A model generated the notes under the pieces. The model saw only the letters and a program-made list of their open reading frames with translations, did not search any database and was not told where the DNA came from. A stretch of 64,000 nucleotides of DNA from Azolla caroliniana (lineage: Eukaryota; Polypodiophyta): the NCBI GenBank assembly GCA_043228905.1, contig JBHGNT010000009.1, forward strand, positions 62,001 to 126,000, written 5' to 3'. A program made the position numbers and the translations under genes. Shown one piece after another: positions 54,601 through 64,000 of the stretch (position 1 is the stretch's first letter; the number at the start of each line of letters is the position of its first letter).

Positions 54601-55100
54601 GGAACAAAAGGGATGGGCAAACCATCCTACTTCTTCTTCATCATAGATAATTATGACAAGATGATATGCCCGTATATTTTCTAAAACGTAAGATTGAGGA
54701 TCTTAAAAGGATAATAAATTGGTATGAAATATTGGAGAAGCAAGTAGTATGAATGTAAAATGTAAAATATCTTTGGATTGATCAGGGAGGATAATTTCTT
54801 ATAAGTTAGTTTTAGGAATATGTAGTGATGATTCATGAACTTGTTTACAAACATCCATCACAAACACCTCAAGAATGAAATCAGTGTGAAGCCATCAAAA
54901 TATTGGAAGAATATTGTATAGTTTTAAGGGTGTGAAATTGTAAGGTTGTTACTCTTGGAAAGTTGTGAGGTATAAGAGATCGTGTATTTCTCTTGTATTC
55001 TACATACATAAATTTGAAACACCTTGAGTTAGAGACTTGAGAATTACGTCATTAGACACCTTGTCTTAATTTCACCTTCCTTGAGGAATCTATCATCAAC
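51601..55100. other. AT-rich intergenic DNA
   Basis: No gene, RNA gene or clear transposon end recognised. A CA/TG-rich stretch occurs at about 52163-52216. Short open frames have no motifs. Confidence 0.55.
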
Positions 55101-55109
55101 TCTTACTAG

Positions 55110-55450
55110 CCCCTTGGTGTCTTAGTCAGACTATATAGAACATTTGCAATGTCAAGACCTTGCTTTCTTAATCAAGTAACTCAAAACACACTTGTTGCTT
55201 CATGTTTACCTCATTTTTTACATCTCTTTATAAAGGAAAACTTCATATCCATCTTGAATACTAGCCAACTTTGTGTACCAAACATTGTCAAGATCACTAG
55301 AATAAATCTAAGCCTTTTATTTGGACCAAATGATTCCTCAAAATCAACTCCCTTCTAATACACACCTTTTATTCACAACTAGTCATGTTCTAAAACCCAT
55401 CAACCTTGTACTTGGTTTTCTACATTTTATTTCTCCAAGGGGTTTCAATT
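55110..55450 (-). pseudogene. Copia reverse transcriptase fossil
   Basis: The minus strand reads KTKYKVDGF, then stops, then GVDFEESFGPNKRLRFILV and WLVFKMDMKFSFIKRCKK. This parallels copia RT K-x-KYKxDG...KGxDYxETFxPVAK...WxxxQMDVKxAFLNG. Stops and frameshifts are frequent. It is too short and decayed to relate to a particular element in the window. Confidence 0.6.
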
Positions 55451-56340
55451 TTTCTTTTTGAACTAACAAGAGAATTAGGATGGTGATTGAGGGGGAAGAC
55501 GACCAAAGCTGCATTGCTATCCAAAGAATACATTATCGCAAGGGGTATGAAGATGTTTATTTACAAAGGGGCAAGGGCTGGAGCATATTAAGAAACTATT
55601 GTGGATCATTCATTTAAGCAACAGAATGGCAACAAACAAATCAAGATGAATAAGATGATACAGGAATGGTGATGTGCAAGTTTATGCAACGAAACGATGC
55701 AAGAGTTCACTATATTAAAGATAACGCAAAATTGGAAATAAATTGAATCATGTTGTCAATAGCTCTTTGTAAATGGAAGGCAATAGATCTATTTGGGTTA
55801 GCTATTATGGTCAACTAGCTTACTGTACTGATATCGGTTCTCACTATTAGGCATTCATTCGCCTTCCTATTTGCTCACTACTATAGGATTCCTTCTGTTC
55901 AATCATGCTCATGATGGGTTGATCTCTAGAGTGTTGAGAATACACATGCTTCAGGTGTTTAATAGTGTGCGGAATCGCATGTGCAAGCTGTGGACTCAAG
56001 AGTCGTTACATGGTCATTGGCATGCCTCTTAAGGAGTTGGAGCAGGATGACTTGACTTGACTTGACTTGACTGGGTCTCTCCTTCAAGACATGCCCTTCA
56101 ACTCGAGACATTCTTCAAACGAGAAAACGGTCACCAATATTCAAACGGTCATAACGTCTGATGGTCAATACCCAAAATAAATACAAGGGAATCAGAACCA
56201 GACCTCCGTTTCCTGCTAAACCAGTCTTTTCTTTTCTTTTCAGGTGAGCGATCTGTGTGTGTGTGTGTGTGTAAAAATAGCCGGGATTTCCTTGCAGGTT
56301 AAAGAGATCCATATCTGTGTGAAAAGTTAGGGTTTGAAAG
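55451..56340. other. AT-rich DNA upstream of the CK2 pseudogene
   Basis: It contains a (CTTGA)n run near 56050-56073 and a short (GT)n at about 56254-56271. No gene recognised. Confidence 0.5.
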
Positions 56341-56829
56341 ATCTGGTATATAAGCACTGCGAGGACCTGCTCCCATAGAGAGAGACCTGGGCGATCAGAA
56401 GGTTGTAGACGAGAGCATCTCAACAGACCAAAAGAATACTGGGATCACGAAAGCTCTCATTATTGAATGGAGGTAATGAAAGTTTCTTTCTCTCATAGTC
56501 TTCATCATCATCATCATCATCACGTTCTCTTGTTTGTGATCATTGTCATCCTCTCTATGATGATGGATCAATCAATGTATACCTGAGTATGAATCCAAAA
56601 TTCTTTCTGTTGAATTTAGTGATCACAAAATGTACGAGGTGGTTAAGAAGGTTGGATGAGGCAAGTACAGCGAGGTCTTTGAAGGTATTTACATAATCGA
56701 GAACCACACCTGTGTCATCAAGACCTTGAAACCAGTCAAGAGGAATAAGGTGCGTCAAAGAACCATAAAAATCCTTCACATGAGTTGTAATATCAAACAC
56801 GAAACCTCTAATCCTAAACACGAGTTGTA

Positions 56830-57345
56830 TTATCAAACAAAAAACCGAAACCTTAAACATGAGTTGTATTATCAAGCCTTAGGCGATAAGCCATATACCA
56901 TGAACCATAAACAGACGAAACTATTTCTTACACTATTAAAGACTTTGGGGTCATGTATCCCTTTTGGATGGTTTCTTCACTTGTTAATTTCGCACAAGTT
57001 CTGAATGACGTGAAGAGGAAAAACTCAGCTATAATGAACATTCCATTTTCGACAAACTTTCTTCGTCATGTATTATCAAACAAACTTTCTTCGTCATGTA
57101 TTATCAAACAAAAAACCGAAACCTTAAACATGAGTTGTATTATCAAGCCTTAGGCGATAAGCCATATACCATGAACCATAAACAGACGAAACTATTTCTT
57201 ACACTATTAAAGACTTTGGGGTCATGTATCCCTTTTGGATGGTTTCTTCACTTGTTAATTTCGCACAAGTTCTGAATGACGTGAAGAGGAAAAACTCAGC
57301 TATAATGAACATTCCATTTTCGACAAACTTTCTTCTTCGGATTTT
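56830..57345 (+). repeat. 271-bp direct duplication inside a CK2 pseudogene intron
   Basis: A block running from AAAAACCGAAACC to CGACAAACTTTCTTC occurs twice, 271 bp apart, nearly identical. A 28-bp subrepeat (CAAACTTTCTTCGTCATG and following) is itself doubled at the junction (57053-57108). Confidence 0.9.
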
Positions 57346-57829
57346 TTGATGAAAATCCGTGAAGCACATGGGTTGTTTCAATGTTAAATTCTCATATCTG
57401 GTATGCAGGGTTGATAGCACTATGGATTTTACCCCTTACATTATGCATTACAGGTGCTATGTAACACATGTGTGGTATGTGCTGTTTTATTTTCGCACCC
57501 GTTTATGTTTGTGGTCCAGGGGGGGATAGTATAATCTTTCTAATGTGTTTTTTTGCAGCATATATCTCATTTAATTACTTTTTTCCTGTTTGTTACAAAG
57601 GATTGGTTACAATTATCACTCTTTCAGATCCAGAGGGAGATTCAAATCCTACCAAATCTTTGTGGAATGTCTTGTAAGCTCTAGATTATTTCCATTCACA
57701 ATGTGTAAAACCTCAAAATGTGATAATCGATCCGACGTAAAGGAAGCTTGGCCTCTTTGACTGGGCACTCATGGAGTTCTATCATCCTGAAAATGTTCGA
57801 GTTGCGTAAGATCTGTTTCGGATTTAATC

Positions 57830-59265
57830 CATAAATACATTGTTCCTTGACTTGTACAAGAACTACATTACATTCTCTTGAAGAAGTACAGCTAGTCTCT
57901 TGTTTTAAGCAGAAGTTACTTGGACACTTTGCTCTTTCTGTATTTGAAGATCTTCAAGGGTGCTGAGCTTTTGGTCAATCTTCAAGATTATGACTATTCT
58001 TTGGACATGTGAGTCTTGGATGTATTATGTTTGCTGGAATGATGAGATCGGCGGAGTTCTTCTTACTTCATGCTGGAATGTTTGAGTTGTGTCAAGGTCT
58101 TTTTTGAATTTAATCCATAAATACCGCTATGTGTGAGGTTGTTTCTTGTTGACCTGTACAAGGGCTACATTACATTCTCTTGAAGAGCTAGAGTTATCTC
58201 TTGTTTTAAGCAGAAGTTATCTGGACACTTTGATTTTCTGTAACTGAAGATACTTCAAGGGTGCTGAGCTTTTGGTTGATCTTCAAGTTTATAACTATTC
58301 TTTGGACATTTATAGTCAAGTTATTATTTTATGCTGGAATCTTCGAGTTGCATCAAGGTCTTTTTTGAGTTTAATCCATAAATACTGCTATGTGCGAGAT
58401 TGTTTCTTGTTGACTTGTACAAGTGCTACATTACATTCTCTTGAAGAGGTAGAGTTAGTCTCTTGTTTTAAGCAAAAGTTACTTGGACAATTTGCTGTTT
58501 CTGTATTTGAAGATCTTCAAGGGTGCTGACTCTGAGCTTTTGGTCGATGTTCAAGATGATGACTATTATTTGGACAAGTGTAGTCTTGGATGTATTTTGT
58601 TTGCTGGAATGATGAGTTCAGCGGAGTTCTTACGTCATGCTTGGACAATTTGTTGTTTCTGTATTTGAAGATACTTCAAGGGTGCTGAGTTTTTGGGCGA
58701 TCTTCAAGATTATGACTATTCTTTGGACATGTGTACTCTTGGATGTATTTTGTTTGCTGGAATGTTGAGTTTGGTAGAGTTCTTACTTCATGCTGGTAAG
58801 TTCCTTGTTGACTTGTACAAGGGCTACATTACCTTCTCTTGAAGAGGTAAAGTTAGTCTCTTGTTTTAAGCAGAAGTTATTTGGACACTTTGATTTTCTG
58901 TAACTGAAGATACTTCAAGGGTGCGGAGCTTTTGGTTGATCTTCAAGTTTATAACTATTTTTTGGACATTTATAGTCACGTTATTACTTTATGCTGGAAT
59001 CTTCGAGTTGCATCAAGGTCTTTTTTGAGTTTAATCCATAAATACTGCTATGTGCAAGATTGTTTCTTGTTGACTTGTACAAGGGCTACATTAGGCGGAG
59101 TTTTTACTTCATGCTTGGACAATTTGTTGTTTCTGTATTTGAAGATACTTCAAGGGTGCTGAGCTTTTGGGCGATCTTCAAGATTATGACTATTCTTTGG
59201 ACATGTATACTCTTGGATGTATTTTGTTTGCTGGAATGATGAGTTTGGCAGATTTCTAACTTCAT
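57830..59265 (+). repeat. Tandem exon-intron modules of the CK2 pseudogene (about six)
   Basis: The exon start GGTGCTGAGC or close variants occurs at 57960, 58260, 58522, 58681, 58920 and 59155. Each copy gives a version of [18 protein letters not shown]. Most are preceded by the same intron (GTTGCATCAAGG donor side, ...ACATTACATTCTCTTGAAG..., TTTGAAG or CTGAAG acceptor side). Module lengths vary from about 160 to 300 bp because some lack part of the intron or exon. The copies differ by substitutions and small indels, and one reads ADSELLVDVQDDDYYLD. Confidence 0.88.
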
Positions 59266-59689
59266 TTCATGCGCAATGGTCTTTGGTCTTCAGATTTTGT
59301 TTTGGTCTTAAAAAGGTTGTGCCACATAAAAGAAAACATGGAGAAGACGATGACTATTTTAATCTATAACAACATATTTCATTGAACAGATTAAACTCTA
59401 TATATATATACAAACAAAATTTGCAAGGAATTTTAGATAACAAAAAGTAAGAAGATTTATGGTTTTAATCTCAAGAATAATAAAGTCTTTTATTTTTTAA
59501 TCTAGGCATTGCAGGAAACCGTAGGAAGTATTCATTAATTTTGAGAATGAACATTTTATAACAGTTGAGGCTAGTAATGAAATAGAAACCTAGGAAAACA
59601 CTGTGTGGATATGTTTTTAGTTATCTAAGTAACAAGCCAAAAATAATTTTTTGGCAGTTGATTTCGTTACGATTTCTTGTATCTATTTG
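59266..59689. other. AT-rich spacer
   Basis: Nothing recognisable in this stretch apart from a short TA repeat near 59400. Confidence 0.5.
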
Positions 59690-60446
59690 AGGGAGGACTA
59701 TAATTTCGGATCTGGTAGGGAGACATTGCTATGAGTTTCGCTGCGGCATCCTTGTCCTCTAGGACGATTTGACAGAAACCTTTACTAAGAAGTTGGACTT
59801 CCTTTATTCTACCTACTTGTGCATGGTACTTGCCTTGCAACATAGCATATGACTGCTATTTGCTCAAGGCGATCTATCTCCTGCTCCAATAGAAACATTT
59901 CTTTGGTAGTGAAACTAATCTCAACAGGACTCTCGCTACCTGAGTTATATTTATCTTGCGTTTTCTCTTTATAAAAAGAGGGGCGTCGGACGATCCGTCG
60001 CCATTGCCAAGTGGCCCATCGCCTACTCTGTTGCCCACCATTAATCAATCGTAGGGCGTGATCCAGGAGTAGGAATCTTATCAAAAGAGGAGTTGCACAG
60101 AGACAGACAAATAGACAGCGCCAAAACAAGCAGAAGCAAGCGCCTGAGAAACAGAAAAAAGGAAGAAGAAGGAGAAGAATAAGGGATGAGCAGCGGCCAC
60201 CGCGAAACGGAGCAAGAGCGGGAGCAGGGGTGGAAGCGCGCCCACCCGACAACACAGAGTGGAGAGCACACAAGGCTGTTGTCGCCGCGCACAGTCGTTA
60301 AGGTTACACCCCAACAGGAGTGCCCCCCTAGTTCGTTAAGGTTATCTTGCATTTTTCCATTATCGATCGAGGGGCCTGTTTGTGGTATGTGTTCGATAGG
60401 GGTGATGTTCGAAGTTTCCATGATTAACGGAGTCTTCTAATGTGTT
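59690..60446 (-). pseudogene. DUF4283-like (LINE ORF1-type) fragment, left inverted copy
   Basis: The minus strand carries EMFLLEQEIDRLEQIAVIC and, in another frame, IKEVQLLSKGFCQIVLEDKD. The right arm has EEMLLLEQEIERLERIAVIC and IKEVQLLGKGFYQIILEDKD. The pattern (helical segment, IAVICRV, GxGFYxI, EDKDxA) resembles the DUF4283 domain that opens ORF1 of plant LINEs. An extra block of about 380 bp (59965-60345), GC-richer and starting near the text CTTAACGAACTAGGGG on the minus strand, separates the first and second parts in this copy only. Confidence 0.55.
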
Positions 60447-60764
60447 TGGGGGTAGTAGTCAGACTTTTTCCCCCCCCATACTTGGTCGTTCCATCCTCTC
60501 GGTTGAGAGCTGCACATCATTGTTCTAGCATGCCTCGGGCCTTAGGAGCAGAAGAATTCCTTCGTGGTTTTTTCCCCTACTCAAATCCATCGCGCCATGC
60601 CATGAAACTCCATGTCATATATTTTATTTTTCGCCATATTGAGTTCATGTTTGGCATGGCGACTTGTCCTACGATCTAACTACATGAGGAGTATCTCTGT
60701 TGGAGTCGTTGGAAGGCTATTAGGCCCTGTTTTGTCCTCTGGTGCTTCTCCGTCAATCAGGGAA

Positions 60765-61440
60765 ACACATTGGAAGACTTAGTCAATCATGGAAACTTCG
60801 AACATCGCCCCTATCAAACACATAGCACAAACATGCCCCTCATCGATAACGGAAAAATGCAAGATAAAAGCAACTCTAATAACGATGGTCCTATTGAGAT
60901 TATTTTCAATAACGAAGAAATGCTTCTACTTGAGCAAGAGATAGAGCGCCTTGAGCGAATAGCGGTCATATGCCGCGTGATGGGAACACAACCAAACAAA
61001 GGATTGTTGTGAGATATGTTGCAAGCTAAATTTCATTCACAACTATGTGGTATAAAAGAAGTCCAACTGCTTGGTAAAGGCTTCTATCAAATCATACTAG
61101 AGGACAAGGATTCTGCAGCGAACCTCATAGCAATATCTCCCTGCCAGGTTCGAAACACATGGTTGTTCATGCGTAAATGGACACAACAACAGGATGATTC
61201 CATGAAAAAGGTAACAATGTTGCTCCTGGGATTATCCTTAGAATACAACATGTTACTTCCCACTATCACCATTTAGACATCCAATCATTTCCAAGGATGG
61301 AATGTTGGTCTAAATCCAAGAGTGGAGTTTGTGGGCTATCCGGTGAACTTCAATAGTCCCTTCCTCATTCTCATAGAAATAGAAGAAGCCTGGAGTTATC
61401 GGGATGTCTATGATAATCCGTAGGTGGATGTGGATGTGCT
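60765..61440 (+). pseudogene. DUF4283-like (LINE ORF1-type) fragment, right inverted copy
   Basis: The open part begins at ATG 60770 and runs as MEDLVNHGNFEHRPYQ to a TGA at 61010. It resumes to include GIKEVQLLGKGFYQII and RNTWLFMRKWTQQQDDS, then stops at 61274. With the left copy it forms a divergent inverted pair separated by about 318 bp. No RT region is attached. Confidence 0.55.
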
Positions 61441-63465
61441 ATGTGTTCGATAGGGGCGATGTTCGAACCCTAAATGAGCAAGGTTGAAGGCTGCTCACGC
61501 TCCGTTGCTCGCTACCTTTCTGAGCTTTTCTTGTTTTATGCCTCTTACATTTAACATAAAAAAGATTCATTAGTTTTGCTATTGACCTTTTAACACCGAC
61601 ACAAAAATTGCATCCACATCGTTAAATACATATTTGCATTGTTATATTCTCCCCTCGATGACAAACATGTGTTTCATGATATTTGGCATCATTTAATAGA
61701 CTTACATCTATGGATAATAACACTTGGATCATGGACTTTGTGTTGAACATATATTGGTATAAACACTTTCTATTTAACATCATTTGGTAGTTTTATTTTG
61801 ACGTATGCATTTCAAGATATTTGGCATTTGCTAACCCTTTTTATATCCTCTCCCACAATGACAAACAAGCCTTTCAAGAGATTTGGCATATAAAGTATTT
61901 GATGTGATTTTAATCTAATACAACCTTTAATATGGATTCTTCTACCACAAATTCTTCATTAGGGAAGTTACTTTGTTAATTCTCAATAATGTATTACTTA
62001 GTGACATCCACAAGTATCAATACATGGTTTTACGTGATATTGTTTGTCCACTGAAAATACATTTCTTTAAATACATTACTTTTATCTCCCCTTAACAATA
62101 TTTGTTGTTTCATTCTTTTCCATGATATAAGATCAATTGTTTCATATAATATAATGTAAGCATCATACAACAAATGAAGTGATATTTTAGGAACTCTTAA
62201 TATATTATCCACTATTAATTCACAACAAGCTAAACGTAATCCTAGACACACTTTGGATGTTTCTTGAGATCAATATTCATTATATTGAGATATTGAGGCT
62301 ATCATTATCCATTATCCATTGCCCTCATTGATTTTATCATCACTAATATTACCACTTGTCGGTAAACCATCTAAATGGATTGAATCACGACCATAGAATG
62401 ATAAATACCATACTTTTGGATTAACTATTTATTATGAGTTAAATAAACCTAAAACAGGGGAAAAAAACACAAGAATGTTTGAATAACATTCGCATTCGTT
62501 TTTCAATGGAGGAAAATGAATGTTATGCTAGACGAACACGAATTTTACGTACTATGAGATTCACGATGATCATATTTTCATTTTAAAGTTCATAAGAGGA
62601 ACAATAAGATGGACTCAAGTTTGTCTAACATCTGTAATATCCTAAACCCACAAAATCCAAAAAGTTCATTTTGATATTCTTGAATCTTATATTGTAAACT
62701 AACACAACCATAGCTTAGACATTTAGTGGTATCAATCTCTAAGATGCAGTATTTTCATTCTACCGCCACAATGTATACATCAAAGCTTGAGATCTACCCG
62801 CCTTCTAAATCCTTAAATACCTTTTGGGAGCCTTCTTGTGGGAAGTTAATTGGGTGCTTTTTGTAGTGGATAAAAGCAAGCTTAAACAAATGTTATATGG
62901 ATCCAACCATTTGTTTGTGGGCTCTCATTGAATTCCCATGAATTCATGAAAAGTTTATTATGCATATGTTTGTTCTCGAGACTTGTTAGCTTTCAACCAT
63001 TGAAATATGCCTTACGATCATAGGTGCCTAGTATCAATGCATTCTCCTCCAAATGTAAGTCGTGGTAGTTAGTCTCAATTGTTTGGTGATAGGAACACAC
63101 CATGTGAGCATGTCTTGTTACCATTTGATGGATTCCCCTCCAAATAGATCCTTGTTATTTGGGTCAAAGGCGATGTGGAATTCGAACTAATACATGCGAA
63201 TGATATATCTTCCCAAAAGTAAGAAATGAAAGTGTGAGGGCTTGCATGCTCGTGCCTATGACTTATTGTCTTGTCTAAACATTACCTTTAGTTTACGGCG
63301 TTAACAATAATTACCCATACAACTTTTGTAGTTGGGTGTCATTTAACATGCTCTTATTGAAATTGAGATAGAACATCCCTCACATTTCTAAGTTTTGTAA
63401 TTGATGACATGTTTAAAACTTAGAAATTGTGTTGACCAGATTTTTTTATTGTTCTTTATTCATAA
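61441..63465. other. AT-rich intergenic DNA
   Basis: Diverged copies of a GACAAACA...TTTCA(A/T)GATATTTGGCA motif occur near 61660, 61810 and 61860. Nothing else is recognised. Confidence 0.5.
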
Positions 63466-64000
63466 GCATTTTGTGATATGACCAAAATTCTCTTGATTTA
63501 ACTTCTTCTCTTAGAGTAGATCATGCTACTATTACGTGAGAAGGTTTAATGCATAGTCAAAGTACACATTGAGTTTCGCTTGTCTTGGTTCTTTAGTTAA
63601 CAATCTTGCCTTGTTTGGAATTTTAATTTTCTAGCCATGTTTTGTCCTTTTTGGCAACATGATATACGTTAATGTTGCATTTTGTGATATGACCAAAATT
63701 CTCTTGATTTAACTTCTTCTCTTAGAGTAGATCATGCTACTATTACGTGAGAAGGTTTAATGCATAGTCAAAGTACACATTGAGTTTCGCTTGTCTTGGT
63801 TCTTTAGTTAACAATCTTGCCTTGTTTGGAATTTTAATTTTCTAGCCATGTTTTGTCCTTTTTGGCAACATGATATACGTTAATGCTACTATTACGTGAG
63901 AAGGTTTAATGCATAGTCAAAGTACACATTGAGTTTCGCTTGTCTTGGTTCTTTAGTTAACAATCTTGCCTTGTTTGGAATTTTAATTTTCTAGCCATGT
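63466..64000. repeat. 211-bp tandem repeat running off the window
   Basis: GCATTTTGTGATATGACC starts at 63466-63467 and again at 63677, 211 bp apart and almost identical. A third copy begins inside the unit at GCTACTATTACG (63885) after skipping 62 bp, and continues past the window end. The unit has no coding motif. Confidence 0.92.

Larger units (their letters stand above)
56347..59265 (+). pseudogene. Casein kinase 2 alpha subunit pseudogene, with introns
   Basis: Several exons are readable in order. RPKEYWDHES (56425-56454) is followed by the GTAATG donor at 56473. The TTTAG acceptor near 56600 precedes MYEVVKKVG, a stop, [10 protein letters not shown] and [26 protein letters not shown] lies at about 57630, and ALDYFHSQCVKPQNVIIDP with LFDWALMEFYHPENVRVA at about 57678-57806. 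Then comes [19 protein letters not shown], repeated downstream. CK2 alpha is a Ser/Thr kinase. Here the glycine loop has a stop (TGA), the HRD catalytic residues are missing and DWG reads DWA, so no kinase can be made. Retained introns and a TATA box (56347-56353) point to a duplicated gene rather than a processed copy. Exons between the third and fourth segments are absent. Confidence 0.85.

Noticed and set aside
56347-59265. A functional CK2 alpha gene
   Set aside because: There is a stop in the glycine loop, the HRD residues are missing, DWG is changed, and exons are absent.

Overview
This window looks like nuclear DNA of a land plant, most likely a seed plant. The evidence is an OVATE family protein gene, a plant-specific glutaredoxin-like gene with a four-CxxC tail, remains of a plant-type CK2 alpha kinase gene with introns, a hAT MITE, LINEs, and several Ty1/copia and Ty3/gypsy LTR retrotransposons. 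Copia primer sites complement initiator tRNA-Met. The species cannot be named from the sequence.

Only two ordinary host genes look intact: an OVATE family repressor gene (7832-8911, +) and a glutaredoxin-domain gene (49926-51140, -). Both are single open frames without introns. The rest is AT-rich intergenic DNA holding old fragments, plus a large nest of retroelements at about 15.5-45.9 kb.

Layout. 1-1.76 kb: 5' end of a gypsy element (Gypsy-1) cut by the window edge. 1.8-7.5 kb: AT-rich DNA with a decayed PPR fragment and a 952-bp solo LTR related to Gypsy-1. 7.5-8.9 kb: OVATE gene. 9-15.5 kb: AT-rich DNA with a 688-bp hAT MITE (perfect 8-bp TSD) and two copies of a gypsy RT fossil. 15.5-45.9 kb: two matching 819-bp copia LTRs (Copia-1) bracket about 29 kb of other elements. 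Inside are Gypsy-2 (truncated at both ends, with an extra coiled-coil ORF after pol), Gypsy-3 inserted in the Gypsy-2 reverse transcriptase, and Copia-2 inserted in the Gypsy-3 integrase. Copia-2 is young, with a 1357-codon open frame and nearly identical LTRs. To the right lie inverted pieces of a third copia (Copia-3) flanking a 178-bp satellite array of about 18 monomers. The satellite has a three-monomer (534-bp) higher-order repeat and a head-to-head inversion in the middle. Next come a deletion-derived LTR element (Element E) and the gag region of Copia-1.

45.9-49.1 kb: two LINE 3' ends (one with a perfect 15-bp TSD) and two SINE-like repeats. 49.9-51.1 kb: glutaredoxin gene. 51-56 kb: AT-rich DNA with a copia RT fossil. 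56.3-59.3 kb: CK2 alpha pseudogene with one exon-intron module repeated about six times. 59.7-61.4 kb: inverted pair of a DUF4283-like (LINE ORF1-type) fragment. 63.5-64 kb: 211-bp tandem repeat running off the edge.

The inferred order of events in the nest is Gypsy-2, then Gypsy-3 into it, then Copia-2 into Gypsy-3. Target duplications and uninterrupted coding on either side support the last two steps. The outer Copia-1 relationship is less certain because its two LTRs have no matching target duplication. The most notable observations are the satellite with higher-order structure, the repeated CK2 exon, the extra coiled-coil ORF of Gypsy-2, and the altered catalytic motifs of Gypsy-3.
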